Assembly (NCBI GenBank): GCA_900768695.1
Contig: CAAGDY010000450.1
Location: 1 to 7,488, forward strand
Length of the DNA: 7,488 nucleotides
Reading direction: 5' to 3'
Source: an uncultured Anaerovibrio sp.
GTDB taxonomy: Bacteria; Bacillota; Negativicutes; Selenomonadales; Selenomonadaceae
In this document: positions 1 through 6,119 of the stretch, one piece after another
How the letters are laid out: each line of letters begins with the position of its first letter
How positions within the stretch are numbered: position 1 is the first letter of the stretch
Translations under genes and position numbers: made by a program
The notes under the pieces: generated by a model
The model's input: the letters and a program-made list of their open reading frames with translations, nothing else
Databases searched by the model: none
What the model was told of the DNA's origin: nothing

Positions 1-799
1 CCCAGTCCCCGGCCAGCCGCATAATCAGCATGGCCGCCGAAAAAACCGTAAAGCCCACACCTGCCATGCTCATATCAAAATGCTTGACGTTGGTCAGGAA
101 CACGCCGCCCCAGTCCATGACTGCCCCCTCTATCAAAAAGGAAACAAAGGCCACCAGCCCTATAAAAACCACAATCCCCCTGGGAATCGCCAGCAGGGAG
201 CCCTCCTTCTTTTCACCGCCGTTATCCAGCAGATGCGGCCTGAAAACGGCCAGCAGAAGAAGGATAATCCCCCAGGCAACCACAGCGGCCTGAAAATGAT
301 TCATCCCCAGATTCAGCCAGATGCTGAACACACCGGCACCTGCAAAGCCTCCTACGCTCCAAAAGGCATGCATGCCCGACATCAGACGCCTGCCCGACCT
401 TTTTTCCACTATCACCGCCAGCACATTGACCACCACATCAATGGTGCCCATCAGTCCGCCCAGCAGTAAAATAAGCGGCACCAGCTCATACAGCGACTGA
501 ACCATGCTCAAAAGCACCAGCACCATGCCATAGAAAACTCCTGCCGTCACCAGCACCCTGCGGCACCCCCATCTACCGGCGACCGCCCCGGAAAACGGCA
601 TCGTCAGAAGCGAGCCAATACCGACGCACAAAAGCAGCATGCCCAACACATCCTCCGTCAGTGCCAGCCGCTCCTTCAGCATCGGCACAATAGGAGCCCA
701 GCTGGCACAGCCAAAGCCGCCCACAAAAAACAATGCCTTGGCCGCCCACTGCTGCCACCTCAGTTCATGCCCCATATTATCAATTTTCAGATTCAACAT
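1..799 (-). CDS. MFS transporter, YbjJ-like, 3' end outside window
   Basis: A predicted inner-membrane secondary transporter of the major facilitator superfamily; 266 residues are visible and the C-terminal part lies beyond base 1. The translation shows successive hydrophobic segments (about 20-40, 50-70, 80-100, 105-130, 145-165, 170-187, 207-226, 245-262). Stretches resemble the YbjJ subfamily: ASWAPIVP near residue 32, IGSLLTMPFSG near 61, MHAFWSVGGFAGAG near 143, EGAVMDWGGVFL near 224 and RLAGDW at the edge. A basic loop GRWGCRR (75-81) matches the MFS loop between helices 2 and 3. I chose the ATG at 799 because AAAGGAAG sits just upstream (803-810). The alternative ATG at 775 has no good ribosome site. 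This start overlaps the upstream DUF21 gene by 20 bases, and no separate promoter is seen, so co-transcription and translational coupling are inferred. The substrate is unknown: YbjJ relatives are annotated only as putative transporters. Family call fairly secure, function not. Confidence 0.85.
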   Translation of the reverse strand, partial: MLNLKIDNMGHELRWQQWAAKALFFVGGFGCASWAPIVPMLKERLALTEDVLGMLLLCVGIGSLLTMPFSGAVAGRWGCRRVLVTAGVFYGMVLVLLSMVQSLYELVPLILLLGGLMGTIDVVVNVLAVIVEKRSGRRLMSGMHAFWSVGGFAGAGVFSIWLNLGMNHFQAAVVAWGIILLLLAVFRPHLLDNGGEKKEGSLLAIPRGIVVFIGLVAFVSFLIEGAVMDWGGVFLTNVKHFDMSMAGVGFTVFSAAMLIMRLAGDW

Positions 800-2105
800 T
801 ATCTTCCTTTTTCTTTTCCTCCACTGTGCAGATAATCTTATCTATCCTGTAGCGGTCCAGACGCGCTATCTCAAACACAAAATTCTCCCACCGTACTGAC
901 TCGCCCTTCTTGGGAATATAGCCAAACAGGGCCGTTACAAAGCCACCCATGGTCTGATAATGGTCCTGGTCCTCATCCGGCAGCTCGTCAATGTCAAATT
1001 TTTCCTTGAAATCATCAATTGAGCAGAGTCCCTCAATATTCCAGCTGTTATCCTCCCGCGCCGTAATCTGCACCGGCTCCGGCTCATTGATATTGTTCGT
1101 GTCACCAATCAGCTCCAGCAGAATATCCTGCAGGGTAATAAAGCCGATTACGCCACCGTACTCATCCAGCACCGCCGCCTCGTGGATACCAGTTTCCTGA
1201 AACTGCTCCAGCACGCGAAAGCTCTCCATGGAGCGGGGAATAAACATAGGCTTTCTGATAAACTGGCTTAAATCCAGCGGCTTGTTGTCCAGAGCCGCAT
1301 TGAAAATATCCTTGATATATATAACGCCGCAAAAATCATCCAGGCTTTCCCTGCCGACGGGAATAATCGCCTCCGATGTGGCGCGGATAATCGCCAGATT
1401 CTGCTCCAGCGTATCCTCCAGGTCAATCCACATCATCTGGGTTCTCGGGGTCATCAGCGAATACGCCGTCTGGTCGCTCATGTGGAACACCCTGTCCACC
1501 AGGCTCTGCTCCTTCTTCTCAAAGGTACCATCCTCCGTGGCCTGCTCAATCAAATCCTTGACCTCATCCTCCGTAACGGTATCATCAATCTTCAGGTTCA
1601 GGCCCAGCATGGCCAGCAGCAAACGGACAGAATTTGCCAAAAGCGACACTATCGGCCTTGTGATGAAAATCAGCTTGCTCAGGGTCTTTTCGCAGTGTAT
1701 CAGCGTTTCCTCCGGATGCTGCATGGCAAACCGGGTCGGCAGGAACTCGCTGAGCATCAGCGTCAGATATGTCACAATCAGTATGCTCAGCCCCAACGCA
1801 ACTTCGTCCGGATAGGGCATCATTTCAATGTACTGCTTTAATATAGGTGACAGTATAACACTGGTGCTTACACCGATAAGTATGCTCACAAAGGTAATGC
1901 CAAGCTGAATCACTGCATTGGCCCTCTCCGGACGCTCCAGCAGCTTCATGGCCTTCGCCGCATCCTCATTGCCATCATCCAGCAGCTTTTCCAGCCTGCT
2001 CTTGGAGCTTTCATTTAACGATGTTTCAGCCAGGGCAAAAAACACATTAACAAAAATTAGCAGAAAAATCACACACAGCCACATAGACGGGTAAGGGTTA
2101 TCCAA
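780..2105 (-). CDS. DUF21/CBS/CorC-HlyC membrane protein
   Basis: A member of the CNNM/CorB-CorC family, often labelled hemolysin-family protein and linked in characterised relatives to Mg2+ (or other cation) efflux. Counting from the TTG at 2105, it has 441 residues, normal for the family. The N-terminal DUF21 membrane domain (about 5-175) has hydrophobic segments near 9-28, 66-93, 101-123 and 145-168. Two CBS domains follow, the first starting at the SLMTPRTQMMWID motif (about 216-228) and the second around EAAVLDEYGGVIGFIT (about 309-324). A CorC_HlyC domain (about 353-430, with HYQTMGGFVTALFGYIP) is followed by a charged tail. The start is unusual. No suitable ATG precedes the first membrane segment. 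A TTG at 2126 extends the frame by seven codons but lacks a ribosome site and would leave only about a 20-base leader. The TTG at 2105 has AAAAGGA upstream and yields a DNPYPSMW N-terminus, like relatives I recall. The family's GE..PK signature is altered to SEFLPTR. It has its own promoter and precedes the MFS gene. Confidence 0.92.
   Translation of the reverse strand: MDNPYPSMWLCVIFLLIFVNVFFALAETSLNESSKSRLEKLLDDGNEDAAKAMKLLERPERANAVIQLGITFVSILIGVSTSVILSPILKQYIEMMPYPDEVALGLSILIVTYLTLMLSEFLPTRFAMQHPEETLIHCEKTLSKLIFITRPIVSLLANSVRLLLAMLGLNLKIDDTVTEDEVKDLIEQATEDGTFEKKEQSLVDRVFHMSDQTAYSLMTPRTQMMWIDLEDTLEQNLAIIRATSEAIIPVGRESLDDFCGVIYIKDIFNAALDNKPLDLSQFIRKPMFIPRSMESFRVLEQFQETGIHEAAVLDEYGGVIGFITLQDILLELIGDTNNINEPEPVQITAREDNSWNIEGLCSIDDFKEKFDIDELPDEDQDHYQTMGGFVTALFGYIPKKGESVRWENFVFEIARLDRYRIDKIICTVEEKKKEDNVESEN
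803..810 (-). promoter_or_regulatory. Ribosome binding site for the MFS gene
   Basis: The minus strand reads AAAGGAAG followed by ATA and the ATG at 799. The AAGG core is about five to seven bases from the start codon. It lies inside the 3' end of the DUF21 coding region and decides the start: the downstream ATG at 775 has only AT-rich sequence before it. Confidence 0.55.
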
Positions 2106-2115
2106 AAAATCCACA

Positions 2116-2122
2116 TCCTTTT
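2116..2122 (-). promoter_or_regulatory. Ribosome binding site for the DUF21 gene
   Basis: The minus strand reads AAAAGGA ten bases before the TTG codon at 2105. It falls inside the frame that would start at the TTG at 2126, so it argues that 2126 is not the real start. The spacing is a little long, so support is moderate. Confidence 0.5.
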
Positions 2123-2146
2123 CCAAAACAGATAAAACTATTACAA

Positions 2147-2182
2147 TGCCATTATTATATCTGTTTCCTCGCTTTTATGCAA
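2147..2182 (-). promoter_or_regulatory. Sigma-A promoter for the DUF21-MFS pair
   Basis: On the minus strand a TTGCAT -35 box (2177-2182) is followed, after exactly 17 bases, by a perfect TATAAT -10 box (2154-2159). Transcription should begin near 2147, giving a leader of about 42 bases to the TTG start at 2105. It lies just past the terminator of the trehalose operon, so the pair has its own transcription. No operator-like repeat overlaps it, which is consistent with constitutive expression (inference). Confidence 0.75.
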
Positions 2183-2201
2183 ATTGCTGTCCCTGTATCC
2201 A

Positions 2202-2232
2202 AAAACCGCCATCCACAATAGATGGCGGTTTT
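2202..2232 (-). terminator. Intrinsic terminator after treC
   Basis: A perfect 12-bp inverted repeat, AAAACCGCCATC (2202-2213) and GATGGCGGTTTT (2221-2232), encloses the 7-base loop CACAATA on the plus strand. Read on the minus strand, the stem ends in TTTTT, as expected for a Rho-independent terminator. It starts 59 bases after the treC stop, so it should end the treP-treC transcript before the DUF21 promoter. The A-rich side makes it potentially bidirectional. I see nothing further in 2233-2291 beyond short GC-rich repeats (GGCCGCAG twice). Confidence 0.85.
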
Positions 2233-2291
2233 CCCTATGCCGACAAACCTGTCAGGCCGCAGTCATCTGCCGCACCACGGCCGCAGGCTGC

Positions 2292-3944
2292 TCAGTATTT
2301 TCCATAAAAAGCAATACTCTCATACGGCCTGAGAGCCTTTATCGCCCTGCCCTGATTATTTTCAGCCTGATTGTAATTGCTGATAAGACAGCTATGCTCA
2401 GAGTAAGGAACAGGCTTGCACAGAGGCACATTCCTGCCGGAAAAGTTACTCAGGACAAGCAATTCCTGACCATACAGCACCCGCTTATACGCAAAAATCT
2501 CCTTTGGATTCAACAGCAGAAACTCAATCCTGCCATTCTGTATGATTTTATTCTGCTTTCGCAGGGCAACAAGCGCCCTGTAATAGTTGAGAACCGAATC
2601 CTCATCCCTGTCCTCTGCCGCAACATTAATCCACTTGTAGTTGTCCGGCAGGCCAATCCACGGCTCTGTAACAGAAAATCCACCGTACCTGCCTGAATTC
2701 CACTGCATCGGTGACCTGCCATTATCACGGGAACGCTGGCGCAGTATCTCCAGTGCCCGTTCCCTGGTCTTGCCCTTCTTCAGCAGAATATGATAATGGT
2801 TAATGCTCTCCACATCCCTGTATTCATCTATGGAGCGGTAGCCTGCATTGGTCATGCCCAGCTCCTCCCCCTGATAGATGTAAGGCGTGCCACGCAGCAG
2901 ATGGATAAACGTCGCCAGCATCTTGGCAGATTCCTTCCAATATTTCTTGTCATCTCCAAAACGCGAAACAATCCTCGGCTGGTCATGGTTGCACCAAAAA
3001 ATAGCCATCCAGCCATTTTTGCGCTCCATTTCGGTCTGCCACACCGCAAACAAATCCCGTAGCCTGCGGTAATCCGGCTTCATCAGCTCCCACTTATTGC
3101 CGTCCTTGTAATCCACCTTCAGATGATGGAAATTAAAGCACATGGACAGCTCCTTTTCCTTTGGGTTGGAATATTTCAGGCAGTTGGCAAGGCTGGTGGA
3201 GGACATCTCCCCCACGGTAATCATGTCCTCAATTCCCGTATCAGCCACCAGCTCCTTCAAAAACTCATGCACGCGGGGGCCGTCCGAATAAAACCGCTTC
3301 CCGTCACCGATATTGTCATCCTCAAAGACCTCCGGCTTGGAAATCAGGTTGACCACATCAAAGCGGAATCCCTTGACCCCCCTGGCCTTCCAGAAAAGGA
3401 CAATGCTCTTCAGCTCCTGCCGTACCTCCGGATTATTCCAGTTCAAATCCGCCTGGGTCACATCAAACAGGTGGAGGTACCATTTCTGCAGGGATGGTAC
3501 ATACTCCCAGGCCGGGCCGCCGAATTTTGACTGCCAGTTGGTGGGCGGCTCATCCGGACCGCCATCCCGGAAGATGTAATAATCCATGTATTTCTGCTCT
3601 CCTGCCAGAGCCCTTTTAAACCATTCATGCCTGGTAGATGTATGGTTGAACACCATATCCAGCATCAGCCCCATGCCGCGCTCCTCCGCTCCGGCAATCA
3701 GAGCCTCCACATCCTCCATCGTGCCAAAGACAGGATTGATATTGCGGTAATCCTCCACATCATAGCCATTGTCCCTAAGAGGAGATGTAAAGAATGGCGT
3801 ACACCAGATATAATCGACCCCCAGGCTTTGAATGTAGTCCAGCTTGCCGATAATACCCCGTATATCACCTATACCGTCACCATTGCTGTCACAAAACGAC
3901 TTTGGATAAATTTGATAAACTGTACATTTTTTTAAGTCAATCAT
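2292..3944 (-). CDS. treC: Trehalose-6-phosphate hydrolase (GH13)
   Basis: A cytoplasmic alpha,alpha-phosphotrehalase of 550 residues, the usual length. It hydrolyses trehalose-6-phosphate to glucose and glucose-6-phosphate. The GH13 (beta/alpha)8 barrel motifs are all present: DMVFNHTS at 96-103, GFRFD with nucleophile Asp196, TVGE with acid/base Glu246, and NHD with transition-state Asp321. Phosphotrehalase-type stretches separate it from plain oligo-1,6-glucosidases: the N-terminal VYQIYPKSF (9-17), YLHLFDVTQADLNW, FYSDGPRVHEFL (218-229), VGEMSSTS, and CFNFHHLKVDYKDG (269-282), very close to Bacillus subtilis TreA as I remember it. A C-terminal beta domain ends in LRPYESIAFYGKY. No signal peptide is visible. 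The ATG at 3944 follows the treP stop by nine bases, with GAGG at 3950-3953 as ribosome site, so it is the second gene of the treP-treC operon and shares its TreR control. In B. subtilis the gene is called treA. Oligo-1,6-glucosidase is the main alternative but is disfavoured by motifs and context. Confidence 0.96.
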   Translation of the reverse strand: MIDLKKCTVYQIYPKSFCDSNGDGIGDIRGIIGKLDYIQSLGVDYIWCTPFFTSPLRDNGYDVEDYRNINPVFGTMEDVEALIAGAEERGMGLMLDMVFNHTSTRHEWFKRALAGEQKYMDYYIFRDGGPDEPPTNWQSKFGGPAWEYVPSLQKWYLHLFDVTQADLNWNNPEVRQELKSIVLFWKARGVKGFRFDVVNLISKPEVFEDDNIGDGKRFYSDGPRVHEFLKELVADTGIEDMITVGEMSSTSLANCLKYSNPKEKELSMCFNFHHLKVDYKDGNKWELMKPDYRRLRDLFAVWQTEMERKNGWMAIFWCNHDQPRIVSRFGDDKKYWKESAKMLATFIHLLRGTPYIYQGEELGMTNAGYRSIDEYRDVESINHYHILLKKGKTRERALEILRQRSRDNGRSPMQWNSGRYGGFSVTEPWIGLPDNYKWINVAAEDRDEDSVLNYYRALVALRKQNKIIQNGRIEFLLLNPKEIFAYKRVLYGQELLVLSNFSGRNVPLCKPVPYSEHSCLISNYNQAENNQGRAIKALRPYESIAFYGKY

Positions 3945-3953
3945 AGCTGCCTC

Positions 3954-5927
3954 TCATTCAAATTCTGCTACAATAGTTGTATTTGCCTTGGCCTTTATGC
4001 CCGTAGCAAACCGCATGTTCTTTATGTCAGCCTGCTCCGTGACAATGCAGACAGTGGCATCCATATAGCCAGCCGCCTTGATTTTCTCCCGGTCAAATCT
4101 GATAAGCGGAGTGCCTGCCTTGACCACCTGCCCCTCCTCAACCAGATAAGTAAAACCATCTCCTTTCATATTCACCGTATCGATGCCCACATGAAGAAGG
4201 ATTTCGGCTCCGTTCTCAAGAATCAGCCCGCAGGCATGACGTGCATCCTGCATCAGTACCTTGACTATCGCATCTGCCGGTGCCAGAAGAACGTTGCTCT
4301 CCGGAATAATCGCACAGCCTTCTCCCATCACGCCCTCAGAAAAAACTCCGTCATTCAGCTCCTTCAGGCTGATGACCCTGCCGCTGAGGAAGGCCTTCAG
4401 ATTCTTTACCGCCCTCCGCGGCAGCTCCTGCTCACCCTTGCCGGTATCACTGCCGCCACCGCTGACCGTGGCATCAGTAGCACCAGAGGCCTCCTGTTTT
4501 CCTATAAAATCTGCCGTCCCCAGCTTTTTGCTGCCCAGCATAAACGTCAGGATAAACGGCACCGCCACGGCCACCAGCATACAGATGCCAAAGGACGGCA
4601 TATACTCAGGCTGGATAGAGAGTATCCCCGGCAGGCCGCCTACACCTATGGCATTGGCGGTTACGCCCATGGTCACGCACACCACCGCTGCACAGGCAGA
4701 GCCAATCATGCCGCAGAGAAACGGAAAACCATACTTCAGGTTTACACCGAACATCGCCGGCTCTGTTACGCCCATATAACAGGAAGCGCATGCCGGTACA
4801 TTGACCTCCTGTGCCTCCTGATTTCTCCTCTGAAGAAGAATCATGCCAAGAACGGCAGACCCCTGGGCAATATTGGACAGGGCAATCATCGGCCACAGCA
4901 TCGTGCCGCCATAATCAGCTATCAGCTGCAGGTCAATGGCATTGGACATGTGGTGCAGGCCGGTAATAACCAGCGGTGCATACACAAAGCCAAAAATAGC
5001 GCAAAAAACAACCTTGAAGGAGCCTGTGATACCTGCATATACCACGGACGAAATCGCTGACCCTATCTGCCAGCCGATAGGCCCCAGCACGAAATGCGCC
5101 GCAATAACCGCCAGCACCAGACTGCAGAACGGAACAACAATCATGGACACAACGGCAGGCGTAATCCTGCGGAAGAACTTCTCCAGATAAACCAGGGTAA
5201 ATGCCGCCAGAATCGCCGGCAGAACCTGCGCCTGATAGCCTATCATCTTGACCTGGAAAAAGCCAAAGTTCCATACAGGTATATCAGCAGCTGCCGTGCC
5301 TGCCACCACATAGGCATTCAAGAGTTGTCCGGAAACAAGGGTAATGCCCAGCACAATGCCCAGCATCTGGGTCGTCCCCATTTTCTTTGTCACGGACCAG
5401 CAGATACCCACCGGCAGCATGTGGAACACAGCCTCACCAATCAGCCACAAAAAGCTGTCCATGCCCGCCCAGAACTGGCTGGTTTCACACAGGGTCTTTG
5501 TGCCGTTTTCAAACAAATACAGACTGTCAATACAGTTCCTGAAGCCCAAAATCAGACCGCCTGTGATAATCGCCGGAATGAGCGGGGCAAAAATCTCCGC
5601 CAGGGCCGTAACCATCCTCTGCAGCACGTTCTGATTCTGCTTGGCCGCTTCCTTGACCGCCTCTTTTGCTACCCCCTCAATCCCGGACACGGCAACAAAA
5701 TCATTATAAAAATCCGCCACCGTATTGCCGATGATTATCTGGAACTGTCCGCTCTGGGTGAAGCTGCCCTTCACGACCTTCATGGCCTCAATTCCCCCAA
5801 TATCGGCCTTCTTCGGCTCGTGAAGCACAAACCTCATTCTCGTCATACAGTGCGACACCGCCGCAACATTTTCCTTGCCGCCTACCAGCCGCAGTAATTC
5901 CTTTGCATCTTCTACATATCTGCCCAT
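3954..5927 (-). CDS. treP: Trehalose PTS transporter, fused EIIBCA
   Basis: A 657-residue phosphotransferase-system permease that imports trehalose and phosphorylates it to trehalose-6-phosphate. Domain order: EIIB (about 1-80) with phosphorylatable Cys27 in SHCMTRMRFVL; a polytopic EIIC domain (about 105-465) with GLHHMSNAID (323-332) and YMGVTEPAMFGVNL (384-397); a Gly/Ser-rich linker (about 475-505); and a glucose-type EIIA domain (about 508-657). EIIA carries MGEGCAIIP, a conserved His564 in ARHACGL and the phosphoryl-accepting His579 in EILLHVGIDTV. Escherichia coli TreB lacks this EIIA and relies on Crr, so here the phosphate route from HPr is built in. The ATG at 5927 has a near-perfect AAGGAGG six bases upstream. 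The frame is open back to a TTG at 5966, but that would run through the ribosome site and operator O1. treC follows after nine bases. The substrate is inferred from domain family plus the adjacent treC and treR. A sucrose- or beta-glucoside-type permease is the alternative. Confidence 0.95.
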   Translation of the reverse strand: MGRYVEDAKELLRLVGGKENVAAVSHCMTRMRFVLHEPKKADIGGIEAMKVVKGSFTQSGQFQIIIGNTVADFYNDFVAVSGIEGVAKEAVKEAAKQNQNVLQRMVTALAEIFAPLIPAIITGGLILGFRNCIDSLYLFENGTKTLCETSQFWAGMDSFLWLIGEAVFHMLPVGICWSVTKKMGTTQMLGIVLGITLVSGQLLNAYVVAGTAAADIPVWNFGFFQVKMIGYQAQVLPAILAAFTLVYLEKFFRRITPAVVSMIVVPFCSLVLAVIAAHFVLGPIGWQIGSAISSVVYAGITGSFKVVFCAIFGFVYAPLVITGLHHMSNAIDLQLIADYGGTMLWPMIALSNIAQGSAVLGMILLQRRNQEAQEVNVPACASCYMGVTEPAMFGVNLKYGFPFLCGMIGSACAAVVCVTMGVTANAIGVGGLPGILSIQPEYMPSFGICMLVAVAVPFILTFMLGSKKLGTADFIGKQEASGATDATVSGGGSDTGKGEQELPRRAVKNLKAFLSGRVISLKELNDGVFSEGVMGEGCAIIPESNVLLAPADAIVKVLMQDARHACGLILENGAEILLHVGIDTVNMKGDGFTYLVEEGQVVKAGTPLIRFDREKIKAAGYMDATVCIVTEQADIKNMRFATGIKAKANTTIVAEFE

Positions 5928-5933
5928 CTTTAT

Positions 5934-5940
5934 CCTCCTT
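5934..5940 (-). promoter_or_regulatory. Strong ribosome binding site of treP
   Basis: The minus strand reads AAGGAGG, within a run of A's, six bases before the ATG at 5927. This near-perfect site fixes the treP start and rules out the TTG at 5966. Confidence 0.9.
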
Positions 5941-5953
5941 TTTTTACATCTTC

Positions 5954-5967
5954 CTTGTTCAAACAAG
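5954..5967 (-). promoter_or_regulatory. TreR operator O1 (treP start site)
   Basis: The plus strand reads CTTGTTCAAACAAG, a 14-bp palindrome with one mismatched central pair, matching the consensus CTTGTTTAAACAAG of the other three sites. It lies directly downstream of the predicted treP transcription start (about +2 to +15), a position where a bound repressor would block promoter clearance. TreR as its ligand is inferred from position and repetition. Confidence 0.8.
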
Positions 5968-5968
5968 T

Positions 5969-6004
5969 TACCTATGTTATATCACACTTGTTTAAACATG
6001 TCAA
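5969..6004 (-). promoter_or_regulatory. Promoter of the treP-treC operon
   Basis: The minus strand holds a perfect TTGACA -35 box (5999-6004), a 17-base spacer and TATAAC as -10 box (5976-5981). TGA directly before the -10 gives an extended -10 (TGN). Transcription should start near 5969, leaving a leader of about 41 bases. The sequence upstream of -35 is very AT-rich and could act as an UP element. Operator O2 fills most of the spacer, O1 sits just past the start and O3 just upstream of the -35, so this near-consensus promoter is apparently held off by TreR. I see no convincing catabolite-responsive (cre) site. Confidence 0.85.
5987..6000 (-). promoter_or_regulatory. TreR operator O2 (treP promoter spacer)
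   Basis: The plus strand reads CTTGTTTAAACATG, matching the operator consensus at 13 of 14 positions. It lies between the -35 and -10 boxes of the treP promoter and overlaps the -35 by two bases, so a bound repressor would compete directly with RNA polymerase. Its centre is 33 bp from O1 and 33 bp from O3. Confidence 0.82.
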
Positions 6005-6019
6005 TAGAAATTTTATAAA

Positions 6020-6033
6020 TTTGTTTAAACAAG
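6020..6033. promoter_or_regulatory. TreR operator O3 (upstream of treP -35)
   Basis: The plus strand reads TTTGTTTAAACAAG; the inner 12 bases TTGTTTAAACAA form a perfect palindrome. It lies about 51-64 bases upstream of the predicted treP start, in the region contacted by the RNA polymerase alpha subunit. It also overlaps by three bases the AT-rich palindrome at 6031-6050. It could serve as an auxiliary site for cooperative binding or looping (inference). Confidence 0.8.
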
Positions 6034-6050
6034 TTAAATAAATTTAACTT
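6031..6050. repeat. AT-rich 20-bp perfect palindrome
   Basis: Arms AAGTTAAAT (6031-6039) and ATTTAACTT (6042-6050) are exact inverted repeats around AA. The palindrome ends six bases before the treR -35 box, covering about -60 to -41 of treR, the usual UP-element position. It lacks the TTGT/ACAA half-sites of the operators, so it may be an UP element, a site for a second regulator or a chance feature. Its role is unknown. Confidence 0.6.
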
Positions 6051-6056
6051 ATCTGC

Positions 6057-6091
6057 TTGACTTTCACTGCCCATGAATTATAATAAAATAT
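6057..6091 (+). promoter_or_regulatory. Promoter of treR
   Basis: A TTGACT -35 box (6057-6062), a 16-base spacer and a perfect TATAAT -10 box (6079-6084) predict a start near 6091 and a 29-base leader. Operator O4 begins at the start site, so treR is probably autoregulated. This promoter and the treP promoter are divergent, with their -35 boxes separated by 52 bases. Confidence 0.82.
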
Positions 6092-6104
6092 ATGTTTAAA
6101 CAAG
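6091..6104 (+). promoter_or_regulatory. TreR operator O4 (treR start site)
   Basis: TATGTTTAAACAAG matches the operator consensus at 12 of 14 positions. It covers about +1 to +14 of the predicted treR transcript and ends one base before the AGGAG ribosome site. Bound TreR would block treR transcription, a typical autoregulatory arrangement. The left half-site (TATG) is the weakest of the four, which would fit milder repression of treR than of treP (inference). Confidence 0.78.
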
Positions 6105-6105
6105 T

Positions 6106-6110
6106 AGGAG
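6106..6110 (+). promoter_or_regulatory. Ribosome binding site of treR
   Basis: AGGAG lies nine bases before the ATG at 6120 and supports that start. It sits immediately after operator O4. Confidence 0.75.
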
Positions 6111-6119
6111 TGATTCAGC

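Noticed and set aside
573..758. 61-codon minus-strand frame near the MFS start
   Set aside because: It is a shifted frame of the MFS gene, which itself stays open to the window edge with clear membrane-transporter motifs.
1228..1815. 195-codon plus-strand frame antisense to the DUF21 gene
   Set aside because: Ser/Arg/Ile-rich translation without a domain, and the opposite strand encodes conserved CBS and DUF21 domains.
4191..5060. 289-codon open frame on the plus strand, antisense to treP
   Set aside because: It lies wholly within treP, its translation is rich in His, Arg and Gln with no recognisable domain, and it has no promoter or ribosome site. It is a shadow of the treP codon pattern.
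5094..5897. 267-codon open frame on the plus strand, antisense to the treP N-terminal half
   Set aside because: Same reasoning: low-complexity His/Arg/Asn-rich translation, no family resemblance, entirely inside a well-supported gene.
5944..5949. ATG-TAA start-stop pair in the treP leader, preceded by AAGGAAG
   Set aside because: The AAGGA is only about two bases from this ATG, too close for efficient initiation, and the real treP site follows immediately. Probably chance in A-rich sequence.
5928..5966. N-terminal extension of treP to a TTG at 5966
   Set aside because: The extra 13 codons run through operator O1 and the AAGGAGG ribosome site, and the predicted transcript starts only about three bases upstream. 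The ATG at 5927 is clearly better.
5968..6056. Possible CcpA cre or CRP site in the treP upstream region
   Set aside because: TGTGA occurs next to the -10 on the minus strand, but it has no matching second half-site, and no cre-like TGNAANCG core was found.
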